Assembly: GCF_903828115.1 (NCBI RefSeq)
Contig: NZ_CAIKKU010000868.1
Location: 1-45,773 of the forward strand
Source: an uncultured Thiodictyon sp.
Lineage (GTDB): Bacteria > Pseudomonadota > Gammaproteobacteria > Chromatiales > Chromatiaceae
Direction of reading: 5' to 3'
Length of the DNA stretch: 45,773 bases
Shown here: piece after piece, positions 16,451-24,935 of the stretch
Layout: each line of letters opens with the position of its first letter
Position numbering within the stretch: position 1 is the first letter of the stretch
Program-made: the position numbers and the translations under genes
Notes under the pieces: model-generated
Seen by the model: only the letters and a program-made list of their open reading frames with translations
Databases searched by the model: none
What the model was told of the DNA's origin: nothing

Positions 16451-17356
16451 TCAGGCCGGGGGCCGCGGCCCGAGGCGGGCACGCAGGTCGACCCAGATAT
16501 CCACCAGGCCCAGACAGGCCACCAACACCAGGGTGCGGGGCATGAACACGACCAACAACATATAGAAACCCACCAGCCAAGCGCGCCGCGCGCCGCGCTG
16601 CGCGATCAACTGGTGGATGACCGCCAGCCCCTGGAACAGCCACAGGGGGGAGAGCACGAGCAACAGGTCCGGGATCAGGCCGGGGCCCGGCTGAAAACCG
16701 ACGCCGGCCACCAGCAGCAGGCCGACGAGACCGACCACCGGGTGTAACCGGAAGGAGCGGAAATCCGCCCCGAAACCGCCCGGATTGTAGAGCTGCCCCT
16801 GCCACCAACGCCCGATGAAGAGCCCCACCAGCACCTGCAGCATCAAAGCCGCGGCCAGGGCCCCGGTCATCCAGGGGGCCAGGGTCACAAAGACCGCCGC
16901 GGCGGCCGACTCGTCCAGTCCCCCGTCCTTGATCAGGGCCGCGCGCAAGGGCTCCAACAACCGCAGCCAGGCGCTGGTCGGGTCGCCGATCAGCGCATGG
17001 ATGGACAGGACGCCCAAGACCCCGGCCAGCCCCGCCGCCTGGGCAGTGAACGCCAGTGACCGGGAGAAGCGCAGGATCGCCGCGAGCCCCCACACCGGCA
17101 GCCACAGGACCAGCAGAATCGCGAGCGCTGGCCAGGGCGAACCCAGCAGCAGGGTGCACAGGATCAGGCAGCCCAGCCCCGCCAGGGCGCCGACCCGCAC
17201 GCCGTACCAGGTCCCGCCGCGCAGGGTCACCAGGGCCAGGGTCGCACTGCTCAGCAGGCCCACGAGCGGGAGCAGCAGGGACAAGAGCCCGGTGCACCAG
17301 GCCACCAGGCTGGCTTGCACCGGCCCACGCATGATGAACGCGGCCAGGGGCTTCAT
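16451..17356 (-). CDS. DUF2232 integral membrane protein
   Basis: A 301-residue protein with about eight hydrophobic segments (for example VAWCTGLLSLLLPLVGLLSS, LIPDLLLVLSPLWLFQGL, WLVGFYMLLVVFM). It belongs by position and pattern to DUF2232, a family of polytopic membrane proteins found between rpsR and rplI in many gammaproteobacteria. Function is not established; transport or envelope roles are guesses. Start ATG at 17356. It is the only membrane protein in an otherwise ribosomal operon. Confidence 0.85.
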   Translation of the reverse strand: MKPLAAFIMRGPVQASLVAWCTGLLSLLLPLVGLLSSATLALVTLRGGTWYGVRVGALAGLGCLILCTLLLGSPWPALAILLVLWLPVWGLAAILRFSRSLAFTAQAAGLAGVLGVLSIHALIGDPTSAWLRLLEPLRAALIKDGGLDESAAAAVFVTLAPWMTGALAAALMLQVLVGLFIGRWWQGQLYNPGGFGADFRSFRLHPVVGLVGLLLVAGVGFQPGPGLIPDLLLVLSPLWLFQGLAVIHQLIAQRGARRAWLVGFYMLLVVFMPRTLVLVACLGLVDIWVDLRARLGPRPPA

Positions 17357-17444
17357 CGGCTGGGAGGCGCGGCAGGTCCGGACCGGTCCCGGGCGCGGCG
17401 CTCACCCGCCCGGTGCCGGGCCGGCGCCCGCTCGGGGCCCCGGA

Positions 17445-17678
17445 TCAATGCGCGTCGGTATAGGGCAGCAGGGCCAGGAAGCGGGCCCGCTTGACCGCCT
17501 GGGCGAGCTGGCGCTGGTACCTGGCGGAGGTGCCGGTGATGCGGCTCGGCACAATCTTGCCGGACTCGCTCACATAGGCCTTGAGCAGGTTGAGGTCTTT
17601 GTAGTCGATCTCGGCGATACCCTCGGCGGTGAACCGGCAGTAACGCTTGCGACGGAAGAAACGGGAGCTATTTTCCAT
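17445..17678 (-). CDS. rpsR: 30S ribosomal protein bS18
   Basis: Ribosomal protein S18, which forms a heterodimer with S6 on the platform of the 30S subunit. The 77 residues show [33 protein letters not shown] and [22 protein letters not shown], the complete family signature. ATG at 17678; the longer frame overlaps rpsF. It lies 40 bp downstream of rpsF and is cotranscribed with it. Confidence 0.97.
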   Translation of the reverse strand: MENSSRFFRRKRYCRFTAEGIAEIDYKDLNLLKAYVSESGKIVPSRITGTSARYQRQLAQAVKRARFLALLPYTDAH

Positions 17679-17718
17679 GGTGTCTGGCCCTTTGAATGTC
17701 GATGAGCGGGGTCGGTCT

Positions 17719-18087
17719 TCAGTCGCTGTCCGCGTCGCCGCCAAGCGGCTCGGGGCGCTCGCGCTCCTCACCGGTCTTCAGCAGCGGGGACGGCTCGGTG
17801 ACCGCCGCGTTACGACGCAGGATCAGATTGCGCAGGACCGCGTCGTTGAAGCGGAAGGCACTCTCGAGCTCGTCGATCGCCTCCTGGTCGCACTCCACGT
17901 TCATCAGCACATAGTGGGCCTTGTGGACCTTGTTGATCGGATAGGCCAGGGGCCGCCGACCCCAGTCCTCGAACCGGTGCACCACCCCGCCGCGCTTCTC
18001 CAGGTTGCCACGGTAGCGCTCTACCATGGCCGGCACCTGTTCGCTCTGGCTCGGGTGAACCAGAAACACCACTTCAAAATGTCGCAT
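17719..18087 (-). CDS. rpsF: 30S ribosomal protein bS6
   Basis: Ribosomal protein S6, first gene of the operon. It begins [19 protein letters not shown] and contains [20 protein letters not shown], with the acidic C-terminal tail (EEREREP...GGDADSD) reminiscent of the E. coli protein, which is glutamylated there. 122 residues. AGGAG lies 5 bases before the ATG at 18087. Upstream are a good promoter and a hairpin leader. Confidence 0.97.
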   Translation of the reverse strand: MRHFEVVFLVHPSQSEQVPAMVERYRGNLEKRGGVVHRFEDWGRRPLAYPINKVHKAHYVLMNVECDQEAIDELESAFRFNDAVLRNLILRRNAAVTEPSPLLKTGEERERPEPLGGDADSD

Positions 18088-18110
18088 TGCTGCTCCTCAT
18101 GGATTGACAG

Positions 18111-18152
18111 CCTCCCGCCGGGGTCGGTCCGAAACCGACGCCGGGGGTGAGG
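18111..18152 (-). promoter_or_regulatory. Candidate S6:S18 autoregulatory leader
   Basis: In the 5' UTR of rpsF the RNA can fold a stem CCUC/GAGG extended by C-G pairs, an asymmetric bulge rich in CCG, and a perfect upper stem GUCGGU / ACCGAC with a UUCGG loop. The known S6:S18-binding leader of rpsF mRNAs is a hairpin with a conserved CCG in a bulge near the start codon. Position and shape fit; covariation has not been tested. Confidence 0.4.
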
Positions 18153-18185
18153 CAAGGAGTTTTCCCGGATCGCGGGAAACCAGGC

Positions 18186-18213
18186 ATTATACGGAGAAAG
18201 GGGGGGGAGTCAA
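18186..18213 (-). promoter_or_regulatory. Sigma-70 promoter of rpsF operon
   Basis: On the minus strand TTGACT (18208-18213), 16 bases, then TATAAT (18186-18191). Transcription should begin near 18179, giving a leader of roughly 90 bases. The heptamer tandem repeat begins about 5 bases upstream of the -35 box. Confidence 0.75.
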
Positions 18214-18217
18214 AGGG

Positions 18218-18290
18218 GTTCGGAGTTCGGAGTTCGGAGTTCGGAGTTCGGAGTTCGGAGTTCGGGGTTCGGAGTTCGGGGTTCGGGGTC
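18218..18290. repeat. Heptanucleotide tandem repeat (GTTCGGA)
   Basis: About ten tandem copies of a 7-base unit GTTCGGA, the last few carrying a GTTCGGG variant. It abuts the rpsF promoter on its upstream side. Any reading frame through it gives an artificial periodic peptide. Confidence 0.9.
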
Positions 18291-18592
18291 AGGTCGCGCG
18301 GCGGGCGCGCGAAATTGTCGATATCGGTGCGCGCCTCCAGCCGGGGGGCCGGTTCGGCCTGGCCGACGTCGCAGGCATCCACCCGGCCGTCGCACTCCCG
18401 ATTCAGGTCCAGGGCGCGCCGCGGGTCGCCGTCTCGTCCCGGGCGGAGTTCCCCCGACTCATGCTCAGCACTTGGATCACGGCAGGGGCGCCCAGCCCCG
18501 GCACCGGGCCAGACGGGCCAGGCGCGCTCCGGGTCCCGCCACCGGGCGATCTGGTTCAGTGCGGGTTGCCAAGACTTGGGGACAATCCAAGC
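18291..18592. other. Stretch without a supported gene
   Basis: The minus strand stays open for about 90 codons with a LNRECDGRVDACDVGQAEP segment but has no plausible start and runs into the heptamer repeat. It may be the tail of a lost gene; I cannot assign it. Confidence 0.4.
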
Positions 18593-19031
18593 CTACCCGG
18601 GCAGCCAATCTTCGGCCAAGACCTGTCCGGGCGACCATGGGCAGATTTCGGGAAAGCCAGACAGACTTGCCTCAGATGCAACCTGGGCCGTTGCATCGTC
18701 CCAGACCTCCAGCCACCACTCGGGGTTCTTTGAGTTCCGGCTTCAGGCTCGGCGTCTTGTCGAGGCGCCGCGCCACGCCTCTGCGCTGATTGCTGATGGT
18801 GATTTGCCAACTCGCGCCGCGGCGCTCCGGTTGGAGCTGCCACTTGATGAGGTGGGCCAGGAGGACCGCCATGCGATTGGCCAGCTCGCGCTGCTCGCTC
18901 TTGCCCACGTCTTCGATCTCCTCGGCCAGATGCGGGGTGTCCAACAGGTCGAGGCGGCACTCGCGCAGGAACCTTGCCTGCTCGTTGGCCCAGGCGACCA
19001 CGTCGTTTTCGTAGCGTGCGGTCTCAATCAT
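18593..19031 (-). pseudogene. DUF29-family gene with single-base frameshift
   Basis: The first frame starts with ATG at 19031 and gives a clear DUF29 N-terminus: YENDVVAWANEQARFLRE, LAEEIEDVGKSEQREL, LLAHLIKWQLQPERRG, then PSLKPEL. Near 18720-18733 the match moves to the +1 frame and continues NPEWWLEVWDDATAQVA, then FPEICPWSPGQVLAEDWLPG and a stop at 18593, which is the expected DUF29 end (about 145 residues). The unshifted frame ends at 18672 in unrelated sequence. One extra base in or near a C-rich run explains this; it could be a real mutation, an assembly error or less likely a programmed shift. DUF29 has no established function. Confidence 0.75.
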
Positions 19032-19285
19032 GGGTCTGTCCTCGGTGGCTTCTGCGGCGGCGGGCGGTCGGCACACCGGGACCCCACTGGCGCGCGCCGC
19101 GACGCCTCTGCAAGACGTTGGGGCGCGACTGATGCCGCTTCCACCGGATGGCAGATTACTATAGCCTGGGACCTGGGCAACCAGAAGCCCGCTTCTTGTT
19201 TGGCGCAAGGGCCGGGGCGGGTGAGTTCGGGTAGACTGCCGACACGACTCTGGAAGGTTCCCGACCATCAGCAAAGGAGCCGCGA

Positions 19286-20695
19286 ATGCCCCAGCGCCCG
19301 TTCGACCCGCCCGTCTACGACTGCTTTTTGAGCTACCGCTCAGCCCGGTTCGACTGGGTGGAGACCCTGGCGCGCAACCTGGTGAGCCAGGGGCTCAAGG
19401 TCTTTCTGGACCGCTGGGGGCTGATCCCGGGGGAGGACTTTCCCACCTAGCTCGACGGGGCGCTCAAGGCATCGCGCGCCGGGCTGTTGGTGGCGAGCCC
19501 GGACACGGTGGACTCCGAATGGGTGCGCAACGAATGGAATCGGATGCTCGCCCACCGTCATACCGATCGCGGCGGCGGTGCTGCCGCCCCCTTCCGGATC
19601 GTCCCCCTGCTGCTGGGGCCGATGCCCGCCCTGCCCTTCATCGGCAACTATCACGGCATCGACTTCGGCGCGGCGACCGACGAGCCCGGCTACCGGCGCG
19701 CCTTCGGGATGCTGGTCAAGGCACTGGCGGGCGAGCCCCCGGGGCCGGACCCGTACCACCGGGGGCCGCTGATCCTGCCGCCCGGGCTCGCGGCGGACCC
19801 GCCGATGGCGCCGAGCCAGCGGGGCGCCATCGACGAGGCCCTGCTGCTGCTGCGCTCGCCCAACCCGGTCGCCATCCTGGCGCAGCGGCACTACCCGCTG
19901 GGGCGCATCGCCGCGGTGTTGGCGCAGCGGCTGGGCGAGCAGTATGGCGCGGAGCGGGTGGTGCAGATCGCGCCGCTGAACGACCCGGGGACCGACGGCG
20001 CGACCTATTTCGCCCATCTGGCCCGGCAGGCCGGACTGGACGGGACCGTCGTCGGCGCCGGGACTTGGCGCCAGGCCCTGGAGGAGCGCTTGCGCGGCGA
20101 TCCATGGGCGCTGGTGGTGCGGGACTTTGACCAGGGTCCGGACGGGCCGCGCCGGGCCCTGGCCGCGGAGCTGCGCGCCCTGGCCGGCGGCGGCCGGGCG
20201 CGCATCGCGGTCCTGGGCGGAGTCCACCTGGCCGAGCAGATCTACGCGACCCCGGAACTGTCCCTGCTGCGCGGGGCGAGCCCGGTCATGCTGGACGACC
20301 CGACCGCCCTGGACCTGGTCCACTGGCAGCGGGAGCTGTTCCCGGCCCTGGCGCCCTGCCCGGCCGAACTCGACGCCATCGCCGAGTGCTCCGGCGGACA
20401 CCCCAGGCTGATCCAGCACGCGCTGGTCGCGCTGGGTCTGGGCCAGGACTGGCGCGCCGCGCTCGCCGACACCCGGCCCTACGAGCCGCTGCTCACGCCC
20501 TATTACCCGCACCGGGAATCGGTCTGCCGGCTGCTGCGCCAGGGCATCCCGGGGCTGGCCCAGGGGTGGGACCCGGACCCGCTGGTGCGCGGGCTCTATT
20601 GGGACAACCTGCTGGCGCGGCGCGGGGGGCGCTATGCGTGGCGGTCGGCGGGGATTGAGGACGCGGCGCGGAGGCTGCTGGGGTGCGGGGGATGA
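19286..20695 (+). pseudogene. TIR-domain protein with in-frame TAG, paired with WD40-ATPase
   Basis: Reading through one stop, this is a 469-residue protein. Residues 9-130 are a TIR domain: VYDCFLSYRSARFDWVETLA, GLKVFLDRWGLIPGEDF, then AGLLVASPDTVDSEWVRNEW where the Glu of RNEW fits the NAD-cleaving Glu of enzymatic TIRs. Codon 55 (19448-19450) is TAG where Gln (CAG) would fit, before the catalytic Glu. The rest resembles a P-loop NTPase fold (AILAQRHYPLGRIAAVLAQR in place of Walker A, WALVVRDFDQGPD in place of Walker B) but without the P-loop Lys. AAAGGAG lies 7 bases before the ATG. Its end overlaps the next start (ATGA). A GTG at 19487 could restart translation but would lack the first TIR strands. 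Confidence 0.75.
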
Positions 20696-23600
20696 GACGG
20701 CTGGTCGCCGCGCTGGTCGTTTGGGGGTTGCTGATCCTGGCGGGGACGGCTTGGTCTGCGGCGTCGACGCTGGTGGATAGGCCGGAGCGGGTGGAAGGGT
20801 ATGTGGTACTGGCGCCGCCAATGGGCAAGGTGAACGTCCTGGCCGTCGATCCACAGGGGCACTGGTTGGCCTCGGGCTCGGGCGACAACACCTTGCGCGT
20901 CTGGGACCCGGCCACCGGGACCTTGCTCCACACCCTCACCGGGCACACCGGTTCGGTCCGGACCCTGGTCGCCGATCCCGAGGGGCGCTGGCTGGCCTCG
21001 GACTCATGGGACAACACAGTGCGGATCTGGAACCCGGCGACCGGGACCCTGTTGCACACCCTCGCGGGGCACACCGGTTCGGTCTCGGCAATGACCGCCG
21101 ATCCCCAGGGGCGCTGGTTGGCCTCGGGCTCATTCGACAACAGTGTACGGGTCTGGGACCCGGCAACCGGCACGCTGCTCCACGCCCTGACCGGGCACAC
21201 CGGTTCGGTCCAGACCCTGGCCGTCGATCCCCAGGGGCGCTGGCTGGCCTCGGGCTCGGGTGACGACACGGTGCGGGTCTGGGAACCGGGTACCGGCGCA
21301 TTGCTCCACACCCTCGAGGGGCACACCGCTCGGGTCTCTGCCCTGGCCGCCGATCCCCAGGGACGCTGGCTGGCGTCGGGCTCGCAAGACAATACCGTGC
21401 GGCTCTGGCACCCCGCGACCGGGACCTTGCTCCACACCCTGACGGGGCACACCGATGCGGTCCGGGCCCTAGCTGCCGATCCCCGGGGGCGCTGGCTGAC
21501 ATCGGGCTCGGACGACGAGACCGTGCGGGTCTGGGATCCAGCGACCGGGACGCTGCTCCACACTCTCACCGGGCAGACCGGTTCGGTCAGTGCCCTGGCC
21601 GCCGATCCCGAGGGGCGCTGGGTGGCATCTGGCTCATCGACCGACCCCATCGTGCGGGTTTGGGACCCGGCGACCGCGACCCTACTGCGCACGCTGGAGG
21701 GGCACACCGGTTCGGTCTTGGCGCTGGCAGCCGATCCCCAGGGGCGCTGGCTGGCGTCGGGTTCGGGCAACAACATTGTGCGGGCCGAGTCCTCGGCCAC
21801 CGGGACCAGCGAGCGATGGCGCGTGGCGGGAGGTTGGCTGGCATCGAGCTCATCGACAGACCCCACCGTGCGGGTCTGGGACCCCGCGACCGGGACGCTG
21901 CTCCACACCCTCACCGGGCACACCGGTTGGATCAAGGCCCTGGCCGCCGATCCGCAGGGGCGCTGGCTGGCTTCGGGCGCTACCGACGGGACGGTGCGGA
22001 TCTGGAGCACCAACTCTTGGACAACCATCCGTATGCTGATCGGTGGATCGGGGCGCGACTGGACAACCTGGGACGCGAACAGCGGATTGGCGCGCTGGGA
22101 ATCCGGCGGACTGCTGCTGCAACAGACGCCGGATCGCGGCCTGCAACCCATCCCACCCACCCCGACCGCCAACGGCGCCGATCTGGCCCTGGTCTCCAGC
22201 ACGCCGCCGGAGCAAATCGCGGCCGATGGCCTGGCAACCTGGACAATCGAGGTCAGAAACTCAAGCAACATCCCCGCCCACTGGATCCGCGCCGAATCGG
22301 CCAGCGATTCGGACAGCCTTGCCGTTTACGGCTCCCGCACCGAGATCCGCCTGAACCCCGGCGAGCAGACCAAGCTCGAGTTGAAGGTCGCCCTCCGCCG
22401 CCTGCCCGCCGGCAAGGACCCCGCAGGCTGGGTCCAGGGCTGGCCGGAGCGGGCCAGTCTGCCGCCGATCCGGGTCTTGAGCGCCGGTGGCGCCGGTCCG
22501 CTCGTCCCGGGCGGGCAGGAGATCCCGGTGGAGCGCCCGAGCCTGGCCCCCAGTGGCGAGCTGTTGGAAGACGGCAAGACCATCCGCGTCACCCTCGCCA
22601 ACCAGGGCACCGGGTCCTCCGGCCCGCTGCGCATCCGGCTCGGCTCGCCCTCCTGCCGTGCCCAGGCGCAAACCCAGTCCCAAACCCAGCACCAGGCCGA
22701 GATCGGGACCGGCAAGCCCACCGACTCCTGCCGACGGCTGCTGCGCCTGCTCGACTCGCTGGTGGAGGACGCCGCGGTCCAGTCCATCCCGGCCCTGGAC
22801 GCCCGGCCGGTCTCCTTCGCTGCCCAGGAGCGACTTAACGTCAAGGACCTGGAGCGTCTCTCGCTCCTCGCCTACCGCACCCAGGGCCCGGCGACCGACT
22901 GGGACTTTGCGGCGATCCCGATCTCCGGCGCGCTGCCGGTCTGGCTGCTGAGCGCCGCAGCCCTGCTGCTGCTCGCCACCGCGGCGGCGGTGTATTACTG
23001 GCGGCGCTACCAGCACCCGCTGGTGACAACGATCTGCCGCGATGCGCAGGCCCTCTTCGCGCTCGCCCCCGAGCGCCTGCCGGAGGCGGAGCGTCGGCTG
23101 CGCCTGATCCGGCGCCTGGACGGCGCCATGGACGCGCTCGGCCTGCCGCGGGCGAGCCTTGATCGGGTGCGTGCCTGGCTTTCTGCACCGGCCGCGGAGC
23201 AGGCGCGGCAGATCGCCGAGCGGCTCGGGGCGGCGTGCCACCCGCTGGAGCCCGACGGGCAGCGGGCCGAGCCGCCCGTCTGGCGGCTGGGGCTCCAGGC
23301 GTTCCCGCAGAACCTGAGCACGCTGGCCCTGACCCTGGTCCCGGCCGGATCGTTCAGCCAGAGCGACCCGGAGGGCCTGCTCCAGGGGCTGCGCGAGCGC
23401 CTGGACGCGGTCCGCGGTCTTGGGACCGGCGGCCTGCCGCTCCTGATCCTGAGCGCGGACGGCGAGACCCAGCGGGACCTGAACCGGCGCACCGCGGAGC
23501 GGCGCGACCGGCTGATCGCACCAGCCCCGGAGGTCCTGACCCGGCTCCTGCTCGCCCCCGAGCCGGCCCTGGTCCTGGCCCGGGCGCTGGCCGAGCGCAT

Positions 23601-24663
23601 CCCGCGCACCGAGCTCTCGCCCTACCAGACCGGCGGCGGGGTGCAGGACCCGCGGATGTTCTTCGGCCGCGCCGGGCTCTTGGACCACATCGTCAACCGG
23701 GACCCGGGCAATTATCTGGTGGTCGGCGGCCGTCAGGTCGGCAAGTCCAGCCTGCTCCAGGCGGTGGCGCGCGCGCTCGCGGGCTCCACCCGGGTGCGGG
23801 TGCACTATTGCGCGCTGGGCGGTGCGGACCTGGCGGAACCGCTGGCCGCCGCGCTCGGGCTGGCAGCAGGCGCGGGGCTTGCCGACATCGAGTCGCTGCT
23901 GCACCGGTCGGGGGGCGCGCGGCCCCGGGTCCTCTTGATCGACGAGTCGGACGCCTTCGTGCGCGCCGACGCGGACCGGGACTACGCGGTGCTCAAGCGC
24001 CTGCGGGGGCTGAGCGAGTCGGGCCTCGCCTATTTCAGCTTCGCCGGCTACTGGACGCTCTTCGAGCGCTCGGCACTGGACTTTCATTCGCCGCTCAAGA
24101 ACTTCGGCGAGCTGATCCAGGTCGAGGAGTTGGAATGGGAGGCCTGTCTCGCGCTGGTGCAGCGCTGGCTCGGGCTCTCGCTCGCATCCAACGCGCTCGC
24201 CGAGCGCCTGGTGCGCGACTGCGGCCAGCGCGCCAACCTGATCGCGATGGCCTGTCACCAGCTCGTCGCCCGGGTCCGGCCAGACCAGCGGGAGATCGGC
24301 GCCGCGGACCTGGAGGCGGTGCTCGCGGGCGAGCGCATCCGCGACGAGCTGCTCGGCAACTGGCACAAGCTGGTCGCCGACGAGACCGAGCAGCGGCTGG
24401 ACCGCATGGCGGTCTATGCGTCGGTGGACTGGAACGACTTCGGCTATGGCGAGTTGGCCGCGCGCCTCTCGGATGCGGGGCTCACGGTGGACCCGGAGCG
24501 GTTGGAGCGCAGCCTGCGGCGCCTGCGGCTCGCCTTCGTGCTGGGACTCGCAGACGGCCGCTATTGCTACCGGGTCCCGCTGCAACAACGGCTGATCCGG
24601 CAGGACGACCCGGGGATACGGCTGCGGCAGGAGGTCGCGAACCAGGGGGGTTTCCTGATGTGA
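20692..24663 (+). CDS. WD40-repeat, membrane-spanning P-loop ATPase (STAND/NLR-like sensor)
   Basis: A 1323-residue protein. A hydrophobic N-terminus (residues 4-22) is followed by about ten WD40 units of 42 residues (DPQGRWLASGSGDDTVRVW and variants) up to about residue 480, then two beta-rich segments (TWTIEVRNSSNIP; TIRVTLANQGTGSSGPLRI), a transmembrane helix at about 747-770 (VWLLSAAALLLLATAAAVYY) and a cytosolic part. The ATPase has Walker A GGRQVGKSS (Lys1018), Walker B VLLIDESD (Asp1084) and a winged-helix-like end. The predicted topology puts the WD40 propeller outside the membrane and the ATPase inside. It overlaps the TIR gene by 4 bases, so they form an operon. This suits a sensor-ATPase that triggers a TIR effector; role inferred. 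Confidence 0.85.
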   Translation: MRRLVAALVVWGLLILAGTAWSAASTLVDRPERVEGYVVLAPPMGKVNVLAVDPQGHWLASGSGDNTLRVWDPATGTLLHTLTGHTGSVRTLVADPEGRWLASDSWDNTVRIWNPATGTLLHTLAGHTGSVSAMTADPQGRWLASGSFDNSVRVWDPATGTLLHALTGHTGSVQTLAVDPQGRWLASGSGDDTVRVWEPGTGALLHTLEGHTARVSALAADPQGRWLASGSQDNTVRLWHPATGTLLHTLTGHTDAVRALAADPRGRWLTSGSDDETVRVWDPATGTLLHTLTGQTGSVSALAADPEGRWVASGSSTDPIVRVWDPATATLLRTLEGHTGSVLALAADPQGRWLASGSGNNIVRAESSATGTSERWRVAGGWLASSSSTDPTVRVWDPATGTLLHTLTGHTGWIKALAADPQGRWLASGATDGTVRIWSTNSWTTIRMLIGGSGRDWTTWDANSGLARWESGGLLLQQTPDRGLQPIPPTPTANGADLALVSSTPPEQIAADGLATWTIEVRNSSNIPAHWIRAESASDSDSLAVYGSRTEIRLNPGEQTKLELKVALRRLPAGKDPAGWVQGWPERASLPPIRVLSAGGAGPLVPGGQEIPVERPSLAPSGELLEDGKTIRVTLANQGTGSSGPLRIRLGSPSCRAQAQTQSQTQHQAEIGTGKPTDSCRRLLRLLDSLVEDAAVQSIPALDARPVSFAAQERLNVKDLERLSLLAYRTQGPATDWDFAAIPISGALPVWLLSAAALLLLATAAAVYYWRRYQHPLVTTICRDAQALFALAPERLPEAERRLRLIRRLDGAMDALGLPRASLDRVRAWLSAPAAEQARQIAERLGAACHPLEPDGQRAEPPVWRLGLQAFPQNLSTLALTLVPAGSFSQSDPEGLLQGLRERLDAVRGLGTGGLPLLILSADGETQRDLNRRTAERRDRLIAPAPEVLTRLLLAPEPALVLARALAERIPRTELSPYQTGGGVQDPRMFFGRAGLLDHIVNRDPGNYLVVGGRQVGKSSLLQAVARALAGSTRVRVHYCALGGADLAEPLAAALGLAAGAGLADIESLLHRSGGARPRVLLIDESDAFVRADADRDYAVLKRLRGLSESGLAYFSFAGYWTLFERSALDFHSPLKNFGELIQVEELEWEACLALVQRWLGLSLASNALAERLVRDCGQRANLIAMACHQLVARVRPDQREIGAADLEAVLAGERIRDELLGNWHKLVADETEQRLDRMAVYASVDWNDFGYGELAARLSDAGLTVDPERLERSLRRLRLAFVLGLADGRYCYRVPLQQRLIRQDDPGIRLRQEVANQGGFLM

Positions 24664-24935
24664 TGCCGCTCACCCCCCGGTGGGAGCGGCTTTAGCCGCG
24701 ACGCTCGGGCAACCCGCGAGACCTCGTCGCGGCTAACGGCTATGAAGGCTCGTCCGTTACCCCGAAACATGATAAGGAGCTTGGGGGCGCGGCCTCCGGC
24801 CGCGATGCGGCACTGTGGCGAACTCCGATGCCGCGTTCCCGCGCGCCCCGTCGCGGCTGAAGCCGCTCCCACAGGCGCCGTCACCGTCGGGTTCGGCTTC
24901 GCTAACCCGACCTACCCAACTGCGCCGGATTGGCG
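24664..24935. repeat. REP-rich intergenic region
   Basis: REP-like elements lie at 24680-24702 and 24850-24872, and an inverted half-copy starts at 24726 (GTCGCGGCTAACGGCT). The segment 24726-24840 has a diverged inverted copy at about 26247-26358, containing CGGCATCGGAGTTCGCC and GTTAGCCGCGAC. No gene is supported. Confidence 0.7.

Noticed and set aside
18074-18382. Frame encoding repeated LRTPNSE units
   Set aside because: It is generated by the heptamer tandem repeat and reads through the rpsF promoter.
18720-18733. Programmed +1 frameshift in the DUF29 gene
   Set aside because: The site has no recognised slippery codon, stop or stimulatory stem for +1 shifting, so mutation or sequence error is the simpler reading.
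22261-24588. Long minus-strand reading frame of 775 codons opposite the WD40-ATPase gene
   Set aside because: It is the antisense shadow of a GC-rich gene with strong third-position bias; the plus-strand frame has clear domains and this one has none.
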